NCBI GenBank assembly: GCA_031270425.1
Contig: JAISXQ010000146.1
Span: forward strand, 1-5,425
DNA length: 5,425 bases
Direction of reading: 5' to 3'
Source of the DNA: Prevotellaceae bacterium
Lineage (GTDB): Bacteria; Bacteroidota; Bacteroidia; Bacteroidales; Paludibacteraceae
In this document: positions 1 through 5,425 of the stretch, piece after piece
How positions within the stretch are numbered: the first letter of the stretch is position 1
How the letters are laid out: every line of letters begins with the position of its first letter
Position numbers and translations under genes: made by a program
The notes under the pieces: model-generated
What the model was told of the DNA's origin: nothing
Databases searched by the model: none
The model's input: the letters and a program-made list of their open reading frames with translations, nothing else

Positions 1-1
1 A

Positions 2-28
2 AAAACTATGGTGCGCTATGTTTATTAA
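2..28 (+). CDS. possible C-terminal end of the upstream gene (ftsQ candidate), partial
   Basis: The frame starting at base 2 reads KTMVRYVY and then TAA at 26-28, overlapping the first possible ftsA start by 11 bases. In Bacteroidota the gene before ftsA is normally ftsQ, whose product often ends in a short basic/hydrophobic strand of similar character. That is family knowledge, and eight residues cannot prove it. A second frame from base 1 stays open to a TGA at 34-36 (KNYGALCLLNC) and cannot be excluded. The assignment rests mainly on gene order. Confidence 0.3.
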   Translation, partial: KTMVRYVY

Positions 29-1085
29 ACTGTTGAACTTGCTAAAAAAGCCAAAACTTATGGATAAAAAACAACTAATAATGATAATCGATTTAAGCGG
101 CTCTAAAATTTCGGCGGTGGCAGCCGAGGTTTTGGACGATAATTCGGTCAATATCATTGCCGAAGAATCGAAGCCCGCAAAAGAGATACGACGTGGAAAA
201 ATAGCGCAACCCGAAGAAACGGCGTTTTCTATTAAGGAACTGATAACCAAAATAAAAAACAGGAACGGAGTAGGCGAAATTTCGAGCATTTATTTTAGCA
301 TAAACTCAAAAAACGAACCTGCCGACCTGCGGGAAGATTTGGAAGCCTGTTTTTCCCTCACAAAACTACCCCAGAACTTGCCGCCTTACCTGCCTGCCGC
401 CATAGAATCCGCCGCTGCCGCCGTACTCGACGAAGGCGACGACCGGAAAGGTTGTGCGCTTATCCATTTCGGGCACTCGCTCACTACTCTGGCTATTTAT
501 GCCGGAGGAAAATTGCAGCAAACTTTGGCTGTACCCTTTGGAGGACAGATAATTACAAATGATATTATCAACGAACTGAACATCAGCGAAGCAAACGCCG
601 AAAAGTTGAAACGCTTGAAAGGAAGCGCGTTGTGCAACATGCTTGAAAAGGTTGAGATAATAAAAATGCCTTCTTTGGATGTTGAAAATCCCGAAGCGCA
701 AATCCGTACCGATTATCTGGCGGAAATTATAGAGGCGCGTTTGGAAGAAATCTGCAAACCGATTTTTGACGCGATTGAAGACTCGGAGTATAAATTGGAC
801 GCAGGTATTGTGATTACGGGCGGCGCGTCGAAACTGCGGAATATTGTCGAGTTTATTTCCGAAAAGACAGGTTTTGAGGAAGTACGCAGGGGCGATCATT
901 CGGCATGGCTCGGCGAAGGCGTCGATGTGCGCTTTTACGATCCGTCTTATAGTCAGTTGATTGGCGCTATTGTTTTAGTTGATGAGTACAGAAAAAAAAA
1001 TCCCGGCGGAGGAAACAGGAAAAAAGGAAAATTATTAGACAAACTGAAAGATAAAGTCAATACTCTTTTCGACGACGAGTTATAA
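18..1085 (+). CDS. ftsA: cell division protein FtsA, short form lacking subdomain 1C
   Basis: Actin-like protein that tethers FtsZ filaments to the inner face of the cytoplasmic membrane and recruits later divisome proteins. Visible in the 355 residues: phosphate-1 strand-loop IIDLSGSKISAV (23-34); a 1A helix and strand ending ISSIYFSIN (88-96); phosphate-2 strand IHFGHSLTTLAIY (149-161); a domain 2 stretch resembling other Bacteroidota FtsA proteins (AVPFGGQIITNDI, 171-183); the adenosine loop IVITGGASKL (264-273); and a C-terminal lysine-rich amphipathic helix (about 336-355, ending NTLFDDEL), the usual membrane anchor. FtsA is normally above 400 residues. Here only about 30 residues separate ISSIYFSIN from the domain 2 entry, so the 1C subdomain is missing with no frame disruption. 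The phosphate-2 Asp is His150. ATG at 60 (MDKKQLIMIIDL) is an alternative start closer to the usual FtsA N-terminus; neither start has a clear Shine-Dalgarno sequence. The ftsZ start follows 21 bases after the stop, as expected for a co-transcribed pair. Confidence 0.9.
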   Translation: MFIKLLNLLKKPKLMDKKQLIMIIDLSGSKISAVAAEVLDDNSVNIIAEESKPAKEIRRGKIAQPEETAFSIKELITKIKNRNGVGEISSIYFSINSKNEPADLREDLEACFSLTKLPQNLPPYLPAAIESAAAAVLDEGDDRKGCALIHFGHSLTTLAIYAGGKLQQTLAVPFGGQIITNDIINELNISEANAEKLKRLKGSALCNMLEKVEIIKMPSLDVENPEAQIRTDYLAEIIEARLEEICKPIFDAIEDSEYKLDAGIVITGGASKLRNIVEFISEKTGFEEVRRGDHSAWLGEGVDVRFYDPSYSQLIGAIVLVDEYRKKNPGGGNRKKGKLLDKLKDKVNTLFDDEL

Positions 1086-1106
1086 ATTTTAGAAAAACAG
1101 ATTTAT

Positions 1107-2342
1107 ATGGAACATACAGAAGAATTGCTTCCCTTGGCATTTACGTCCGAAAAATCGTCCATTATCAAGGTAATAGGCGTTGGCGGAGGCGGTTGTAATG
1201 CCGTAAACCACATGTACCGTCAAGGTATAAAAGATGTAGATTTCGTAGTATGCAACACGGATATTCAGGCTCTTAAAGAGTCGCCCGTGCCGAATAAAAT
1301 ACAGCTTGGAGTGCAAACCACCGAAGGTTTGGGGGCAGGCGCGGTTCCCGAAATAGCGCGCCGCGCCGCCGAAGAAAGCAGCGAGCAAATCGAAGCGATT
1401 TTGCGCGACAACACAAAAATGGTGTTTATCACCGCCGGCATGGGCGGGGGCACCGGCACCGGCGCGTCGCCCGTAGTGGCGCGCATAGCCCGCGAACTGG
1501 GCATACTGACGGTCGGCATCGTTACTATTCCCTTTGCTTTTGAGTTGGAACCTAAAATCCGGCAAGCGCTGCTGGGCGTTGCTGCGCTCAACGAACATGT
1601 GGACGCGCTGCTGGTTATCAACAACGAAAAGTTGTGGGAAATCGATCCGAACCTGAATATTAAGAACGCTTTCAACAAAGCCGACGAGGTGCTGAGCAAC
1701 GCCGCCAAGGCTATTGCCGAAATCGTTACCGTGCACGGGCATATCAACATCGACTTTGCCGATGTTTATACGACGATGAAAGACGGAAACGTGGCAATAA
1801 TGAATACGGGCGAGGCTTCGGGCGAAAACCGCATTAAAGACGCTATTGAAAACGCACTCAGTTCGCCTCTTTCAAATACCGATGTAAAAGGGGCGAATAA
1901 AATCCTGCTGAATTTCTACTGTTCGAGCGCCGACGAGCACCTGATAAATATTAAAGAATTGAGCGTTCAGGTACGCGAATTTACCGAAAAGGTCGGACGA
2001 AACGTCGGCGTTATTTGGGGCGTAACTTTCGACGATAAATTAGAAGAGCGCGTAAAAATTACGCTGATAGCTACCGGATTCGATAACAGTAAAATACCCG
2101 GTATGCCGGCGAAACCGGTCAAGCTCCCCGAGAATCCGGTGGAAAATCCGGTCGAAGTTCCGTCCAACGTTAAAGATATTGAAACTCTAATAAAGGAAAA
2201 TTATGGACCGGTTCCGGGTTCAAAAACGCACCAAACAGAGGAGATTTACATCAATCTCGACGACCTGGAAGATGAAAACACCTTGCAGGAATATGAACAC
2301 ACTTCCGCTTTGCAACGGCGGAAACTTAATTTGAAACGATAG
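1107..2342 (+). CDS. ftsZ: cell division protein FtsZ
   Basis: Tubulin-like GTPase that polymerises into the Z-ring at the division site. The 411 residues include the N-terminal glycine-rich loop KVIGVGGGGCNAVNHM (21-36), the tubulin signature GGGTGTG (113-119), and the T7 synergy loop NIDFAD (214-219), whose Asp216 and Asp219 complete the GTPase site of the next subunit. The C-terminal domain segment VIWGVTFDDKLEERVKITL (302-320) is characteristic of Bacteroidota FtsZ. A short proline-rich linker follows, with a small internal repeat (PENPVENPVEVP, 341-352), then an acidic stretch (EEIYINLDDLEDEN, 378-391) and a basic tail (LQRRKLNLKR) that would be the partner-binding end contacting FtsA. 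The GTPase core is complete. One oddity is FEL at 145-147 where FEG is usual. ATG at 1107 places the glycine loop at the normal distance. The spacer after ftsA is in the same frame, so only one stop codon separates the two genes. Confidence 0.97.
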   Translation: MEHTEELLPLAFTSEKSSIIKVIGVGGGGCNAVNHMYRQGIKDVDFVVCNTDIQALKESPVPNKIQLGVQTTEGLGAGAVPEIARRAAEESSEQIEAILRDNTKMVFITAGMGGGTGTGASPVVARIARELGILTVGIVTIPFAFELEPKIRQALLGVAALNEHVDALLVINNEKLWEIDPNLNIKNAFNKADEVLSNAAKAIAEIVTVHGHINIDFADVYTTMKDGNVAIMNTGEASGENRIKDAIENALSSPLSNTDVKGANKILLNFYCSSADEHLINIKELSVQVREFTEKVGRNVGVIWGVTFDDKLEERVKITLIATGFDNSKIPGMPAKPVKLPENPVENPVEVPSNVKDIETLIKENYGPVPGSKTHQTEEIYINLDDLEDENTLQEYEHTSALQRRKLNLKR

Positions 2343-2363
2343 ATTATTATAAAGGAATTATTG

Positions 2364-2371
2364 TATTTTTG
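2364..2371 (+). promoter_or_regulatory. candidate Bacteroidota -7 promoter element for the restriction-modification pair
   Basis: TATTTTTG matches the Bacteroidota -7 consensus TAnnTTTG exactly. It lies 22 bases after the ftsZ stop and 22 bases before the ATG of the putative nuclease, a sensible place for an independent promoter. No TTTG sits about 19-21 bases upstream where the -33 box belongs; the nearest, at 2330-2333, is some 30 bases away. It is therefore a half-match in AT-rich DNA. Confidence 0.4.
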
Positions 2372-2383
2372 TAAAAAGAAATC

Positions 2384-2388
2384 AGGGA
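2384..2388 (+). promoter_or_regulatory. weak ribosome binding site deciding the nuclease start
   Basis: AGGGA lies five bases before the ATG at 2394 and is among the clearer purine tracts ahead of a start in this window. It supports 2394 over the in-frame TTG at 2361, which would fall upstream of or inside the candidate -7 element and would not be on that transcript. Confidence 0.4.
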
Positions 2389-2393
2389 AAAAC

Positions 2394-3494
2394 ATGGATG
2401 TAAAAGGTACAATAACAGGGATTAAATACAAAGTCTTACTGTCCAAAAATTTAGCTATAATTGGCATGAAAGACTTTGACATCAATAAAGCGCCTTCTTC
2501 CTGCTTATTGTCGGACGGAAAACATTCTTTTGCCATTTCAAAATGGGTTTCTCCCAAAAGAACACGTTCATATCCGTTCGAAAGAGTATTCAACACATTA
2601 CATATCTCCAAGAAAATCACAGTCATTCCTATTGTAAAAGATGAAGGAGCGAGGGGCGACAGAGATTTTATTCAATGGGATACAGTTTCTTTGATGTCTT
2701 TGTTGGACGTATTTGTAATTTTTGCTTACTATGATAAAGCAGAAGTAAATCAGCGGAATAAGTTGAAAATAACAAATCAGCAATTCGATAATGATTATGT
2801 GATTTCCAAAATCAAGGAGATAGAGCAATATCACAGTTCGGCATTGCATTGGAACTTGAATGAATTAAACTCCAATCTTCATAACATTATTGACAAAACA
2901 AAAACAGCTTATACGGAAATAGAACAGAAAACAGGAGTTAAATTGCACAACTTTGCAGGTTTAGACAATTTCAAAGAGAAAATAGGCGAAGATGTTTCTC
3001 AATTTATGACTTTTTCGAGAGACAAAGCAGAGAAAGCCCAATCGAGAGAAATTGTAACGCAACAGCCAAAAGAAAGCCTGTCAACTCTTTCCAAAGCGAA
3101 AATAACCATCATCAATTATTTAGGCGGTCAATACTTCTTTACGGTTGACGAAATTTTGTTAACCGTGAACAAAGTCTGTCTGATAGAAAGCAAACACAGC
3201 AAAAATTCCATTCTACCAAGCAAAGGCGATATAAAAGACGGTTTACTAAAAATGATTTTGTATTCCAATCTTTTCAATGTTACCGTAAACGATAAACAAA
3301 CAACGAGTGAAGCCGTCTTAAATTTGACATCCTCAAAACTAAAAGGAGCAATCAATTCGGAAAGCACAGAAAAGGAACTTACAGGCTTTTTTGAAATAAA
3401 CCATTTTTCTACCTCGCAAGAAGAATTGATTCGTACAGTCATTGCCGAGTCGAAAGCAAATAATTTTACCGTTAAAATACAGTTTTCAAAATGA
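2394..3494 (+). CDS. putative type II restriction endonuclease, PD-(D/E)xK type
   Basis: Protein of 366 residues from the ATG at 2394, inferred to cut DNA lacking the methylation made by its partner. Main support: a C-terminal PD-(D/E)xK-like core, with YFFTVDEILLTV (247-258) supplying Asp252/Glu253, then VCLIESKHSK (261-270) supplying the E-x-K pair Glu265 and Lys267, then a helix GDIKDGLLKMILYSNL (278-293). The N-terminal region (1-115) has beta-strand-like segments and a dense charged/aromatic block (PFERVFNTL, 61-69; GDRDFIQWDTVSLMSLLDV, 88-106) that looks conserved and may bind DNA. The middle (about 145-225) is polar and probably helical. There is no signal peptide or membrane segment. 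The stop codon overlaps the methyltransferase ATG (ATGA), so the two are translationally coupled. The gene is AT-rich compared with ftsZ (19 of 60 bases are G or C at 2701-2760). I cannot name its family or recognition site; the restriction role follows from the fold motif plus context. Confidence 0.75.
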   Translation: MDVKGTITGIKYKVLLSKNLAIIGMKDFDINKAPSSCLLSDGKHSFAISKWVSPKRTRSYPFERVFNTLHISKKITVIPIVKDEGARGDRDFIQWDTVSLMSLLDVFVIFAYYDKAEVNQRNKLKITNQQFDNDYVISKIKEIEQYHSSALHWNLNELNSNLHNIIDKTKTAYTEIEQKTGVKLHNFAGLDNFKEKIGEDVSQFMTFSRDKAEKAQSREIVTQQPKESLSTLSKAKITIINYLGGQYFFTVDEILLTVNKVCLIESKHSKNSILPSKGDIKDGLLKMILYSNLFNVTVNDKQTTSEAVLNLTSSKLKGAINSESTEKELTGFFEINHFSTSQEELIRTVIAESKANNFTVKIQFSK

Positions 3495-4387
3495 TAAAAA
3501 GTCCGTTACGATATCCGGGAGGAAAAAGTAGAGCCGTAAACCTGATAGCTCAACTGTTGCCTGAATTTGACGAATTCAGAGAGCCTTTTTTGGGTGGAGG
3601 TTCCGTTTTTATTTATGCAAAACAACGGTTTCCGAACAAAAAATTTTGGATAAACGATTTGTATTTAGAACTTTTCAAGTTTTGGGAAATGACGCAAAAA
3701 GATGTTGACAATCTCATTGATAAAATTTACGAATGGCGCAATCAATTTCCTGCCGGAAAAGAATTACATCGGTTTTTAAACAAAAATTTAGAGAAATTCG
3801 ATGATTTGGAAAGAGCCGCCGCGTTTTTTGTTTACAACCGTATTACTTTTTCCGGTACAAGTTTAAGCGGAGGTTATAGCGAAGGAGCCTTTTCGGGGCG
3901 CTTTACCGAAAGCAGTATTCAGCGGCTGAATAAATTTGCGGAAGTTGTAAACGGTTCGAAAATTACAAACTTCGATTATGAAGAATTGGTAAAAAAAGAA
4001 GGCGAAAATGTTTTCATATTTCTTGACCCTCCTTATTATTCGGCAACCAAATCGGCATTATACGGTAAAAACGGCAATATGCATAAATCATTCGACCACG
4101 AAAGATTTGCAGAAATAATGAGAAACTGCGAGCACAAATGGCTGATTACTTATGACGATAGCGACTACATTAGAAAATTGTTTTCGTTTGCAAACATTAT
4201 CCCTTGGGATTTGACTTACGGAATGAGAAATGTTACTAAAAGCTCTGACCAAACAGGAAAAGAATTGTTTATTTCCAACTATGTGCAGTACTTGCCACAG
4301 GAGCAGCAATTAAGCCTGTTCGAGCCAAAAATAGAATACAAACGCAAAGAAAGAAATATACATCACATAACAAGCGGTTTGGCATAA
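3491..4387 (+). CDS. D12-class DNA N6-adenine methyltransferase (modification subunit)
   Basis: Transfers a methyl group from S-adenosylmethionine to the N6 of adenine in a specific DNA site, protecting the host from the adjacent nuclease. The 298 residues show the alpha-class (Dam/DpnM-like) motif order: motif X SPLRYPGGKSR (4-14), motif I EPFLGGGSVF (31-40) for cofactor binding, a central target-recognition region including NRITFSGTSLSGGYSEGAFS (116-135), and catalytic motif IV DPPYYS (179-184). Length is normal for the class. The start overlaps the nuclease stop by 4 bases with no separate ribosome site, indicating translation by reinitiation. The C-terminal tail carries QLSLF (273-277), a match to the sliding-clamp binding motif, followed by a basic tail. 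It is strongly AT-rich (15 of 60 bases are G or C at 3961-4020), unlike the flanking core genes, suggesting horizontal acquisition. Recognition sequence is unknown. An orphan Dam-like role is possible but less likely given the coupled nuclease. Confidence 0.93.
   Translation: MIKSPLRYPGGKSRAVNLIAQLLPEFDEFREPFLGGGSVFIYAKQRFPNKKFWINDLYLELFKFWEMTQKDVDNLIDKIYEWRNQFPAGKELHRFLNKNLEKFDDLERAAAFFVYNRITFSGTSLSGGYSEGAFSGRFTESSIQRLNKFAEVVNGSKITNFDYEELVKKEGENVFIFLDPPYYSATKSALYGKNGNMHKSFDHERFAEIMRNCEHKWLITYDDSDYIRKLFSFANIIPWDLTYGMRNVTKSSDQTGKELFISNYVQYLPQEQQLSLFEPKIEYKRKERNIHHITSGLA
4307..4321 (+). other. predicted beta sliding-clamp binding motif (QLSLF) in the methyltransferase tail
   Basis: Codons CAA TTA AGC CTG TTC encode QLSLF, residues 273-277, just after the predicted catalytic domain. 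The general bacterial clamp-binding pentapeptide is QL(S/D)LF, so the match is exact. It lies in a polar, probably flexible tail, a typical position for such motifs. Clamp binding itself is inference. Confidence 0.55.
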
Positions 4388-4457
4388 GTGGCGGTGTAAA
4401 CTCGCAGAAACAGTTGTAAAATCATTTTCTTTTTCCTAACAACAATTATATTTCATT
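4388..4457 (+). other. 70-base spacer between the cassette and the YqeY-like gene
   Basis: The longest clear intergenic gap in the window. It contains a pyrimidine-rich run (TTTTCTTTTTCC, about 4426-4437) and then AT-rich sequence up to the ATG at 4458. I see no hairpin that would make a terminator and no -33/-7 pair at useful spacing, so the downstream gene is probably read through from upstream. This is the likely right-hand border of the inserted cassette. Confidence 0.5.
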
Positions 4458-4913
4458 ATGGAAACATTATTCGACAAAGTAAGCGCCGACATCAAAACAG
4501 CGATGCTGGCAAAGGACAAAATCGCGCTCGAAGCGCTACGCGGAATAAAAAAAGAATTTCTCGAAGCCAAAACGGCAAAAGGAAACGACGGTACGCTCCA
4601 CGACGAACAAGGCGTAAAAATCCTGCAAAAAATGGTAAAGCAGCGTAAGGATTCCGCCCAGATTTACAACGATCAAAACCGTCCGGAATTGGCGGAAAAC
4701 GAACTGGCGGAAGTTGCCGTAATCGAGCGTTATCTGCCCAAGCAGCTAAGCGACACTGAATTGGAAGCCGCCATATCGGCAATTATAGCGCAGGCAGGCG
4801 CAACAAATTTGCAGGATTTAGGCAAAGTAATGGGTATTGCTTCCAAACAACTCGCCGGTAAAGCCGAAGGACGAGCTATCTCCGAAAAAGTAAAAGTTTT
4901 GCTGACAAAATAA
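4458..4913 (+). CDS. GatB/YqeY domain-containing protein
   Basis: Stand-alone homologue (151 residues) of the helical C-terminal domain of the GatB subunit of Asp-tRNA(Asn)/Glu-tRNA(Gln) amidotransferase. In GatB that domain contacts tRNA; the role of free-standing YqeY proteins is not firmly established. Family features seen: start METLFDKVSADIKTAMLAKD, then ALEALRGIKKEFLEAK (24-39), an ILQKMVKQRKDSAQIY segment (55-70), ELAEVAVIERYLPKQLSD (82-99), and a C-terminal QDLGKVMGIAS block (119-129) ending SEKVKVLL. The length is usual for the family. Base composition returns to the level of the core genes (33 of 60 bases are G or C at 4681-4740). From memory this gene commonly follows ftsZ directly in Bacteroidota, so it is probably the original downstream neighbour. 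It ends 16 bases before the next gene. Confidence 0.92.
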   Translation: METLFDKVSADIKTAMLAKDKIALEALRGIKKEFLEAKTAKGNDGTLHDEQGVKILQKMVKQRKDSAQIYNDQNRPELAENELAEVAVIERYLPKQLSDTELEAAISAIIAQAGATNLQDLGKVMGIASKQLAGKAEGRAISEKVKVLLTK

Positions 4914-4929
4914 GTCCACTTTATTAAAA

Positions 4930-5425
4930 ATGAATAAAATACGGTTAACTCTTATCATCCTGTTTGCCGCTACCGGTTTCGCGAAAAATCAACCTGTTGC
5001 GGCGCAGGGAAATACCGGAATTAAAATCACTACGTTGAATACCGAATGGCTTAGTTGTACTGCGTACGGTCCCGCCGACGAAGAACTGCAAATCAACAAT
5101 ATCGCCGCCGTTATCCGGGCAATGGATTCCGACATTATTGCCTTGCAGGAAGTAGGCACAAGCGGCGCGTACGCAACTATCGATACGATTGTCCGCAGGC
5201 TGGGGAGTGAATGGGGCGGAAACATAATCCCTTGGAGTAACAGCAATTGCAGTCAAAACCAGGGAATTATTTATAAGAAGTCAACGGTGCAGTTTGTTAA
5301 TTCCGAACTGATTAGAAACGGTGGCAGTTACTCAAATTGGTCAAGTGGACGTTATCCCGCCCTGTACAATGTAAATATACTTGCGGGAAACGATGTTATC
5401 CCTGTATCCATTGTAAATATTCATG
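4930..5425 (+). CDS. secreted endonuclease/exonuclease/phosphatase (EEP) family protein, N-terminal part
   Basis: Open from ATG at 4930 to the window edge (165 complete codons, no stop), so the gene is cut off. It starts with a Sec signal peptide: basic MNKIR, hydrophobic core LTLIILFAATGF (6-17), probable cleavage near VAAQG (23-27). The mature part begins IKITTLNTEWLSCTAYGPAD (31-50), the EEP first strand with Asn37, followed by MDSDIIALQEVG (65-76), whose Glu74 is the expected divalent-metal ligand. VNIH at 162-165 fits the strand carrying a catalytic His, exactly where the window ends. The family includes DNase I-like nucleases, sphingomyelinases and sugar/inositol phosphatases acting on phosphodiester or phosphomonoester bonds. 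The signal peptide points to a periplasmic or extracellular enzyme, perhaps scavenging nucleic acid or phosphate. Substrate cannot be told from this part. No terminator separates it from the YqeY-like gene. Confidence 0.88.
   Translation, partial: MNKIRLTLIILFAATGFAKNQPVAAQGNTGIKITTLNTEWLSCTAYGPADEELQINNIAAVIRAMDSDIIALQEVGTSGAYATIDTIVRRLGSEWGGNIIPWSNSNCSQNQGIIYKKSTVQFVNSELIRNGGSYSNWSSGRYPALYNVNILAGNDVIPVSIVNIH

Noticed and set aside
366..899. A 177-codon minus-strand frame opposite ftsA.
   Set aside because: It is entirely inside ftsA, has no recognisable motif and is explained by codon bias of the true gene.
18..1085. The short actin-like protein as MreB or a plasmid ParM-like protein instead of FtsA.
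   Set aside because: It directly precedes ftsZ, has the FtsA-type C-terminal amphipathic helix, and its domain 2 reads like Bacteroidota FtsA; MreB lacks these features.
1089..1750. Two long open frames on the minus strand opposite ftsZ (217 and 161 codons).
   Set aside because: Both lie wholly opposite an unmistakable ftsZ. Their translations show no recognisable domain and a composition expected from reading G+C-rich codons in reverse.
2356..4449. AATTAT at 2356-2361 and again at 4444-4449, flanking the cassette like a target-site duplication.
   Set aside because: A six-base AT-only word recurs often by chance in such DNA, and no transposase or inverted terminal repeats accompany it.
4447..4454. 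TATATTTC just before the YqeY-like gene as a -7 promoter element.
   Set aside because: The last base breaks the TAnnTTTG consensus, there is no -33 box, and it lies only three bases before the start codon.
4492..4782. A 96-codon minus-strand frame opposite the YqeY-like gene.
   Set aside because: It is Arg/Leu/Pro-rich low-complexity protein typical of a shadow frame, and the plus-strand gene has clear family motifs.
4945..5256. Two minus-strand frames over the start of the EEP gene.
   Set aside because: The plus-strand frame from 4930 has a signal peptide and EEP motifs over the same bases; the minus frames have none.

Overview
The window looks like a piece of a Bacteroidota chromosome, probably Bacteroidales-like. 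FtsZ carries the segments typical of that phylum (FELEPKIRQALLGV, VIWGVTFDDKLEERVKITL). Start codons lack strong Shine-Dalgarno sequences, and a Bacteroidota-type -7 promoter element (TAnnTTTG) lies ahead of the third complete gene. All genes are on the + strand and tightly packed, with no non-coding stretch over about 75 bases. I see no tRNA, rRNA, CRISPR array, transposase or convincing terminator hairpin.

Layout: (1) bases 1-28 may be the last codons of an upstream gene, plausibly ftsQ. (2) 18-1085 is ftsA, unusually short: the region that should hold subdomain 1C is almost absent and the phosphate-2 nucleotide loop is altered. (3) 1107-2342 is a complete ftsZ. (4) 2343-4387 is a two-gene cassette of lower G+C: a PD-(D/E)xK-type putative restriction endonuclease (2394-3494), overlapped by 4 bases by a D12-class DNA N6-adenine methyltransferase (3491-4387). 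(5) 4458-4913 is a GatB/YqeY-domain gene. (6) From 4930 to the window end is the N-terminal part of a secreted endonuclease/exonuclease/phosphatase (EEP) family protein.

How it fits together: FtsA and FtsZ form the membrane-anchored Z-ring for cell division. The yqeY-like gene is, from memory, a usual downstream neighbour of ftsZ in Bacteroidota. The low-GC pair between them therefore looks like a restriction-modification (R-M) system inserted at an operon joint without breaking any core gene. The nuclease would cut unmodified incoming DNA and the methyltransferase would protect the host. The methyltransferase ends in a QLSLF motif that matches the bacterial sliding-clamp binding consensus, suggesting coupling of methylation to replication. 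The most unusual observations are the naturally 1C-less FtsA, the unassigned nuclease family, and this clamp motif.
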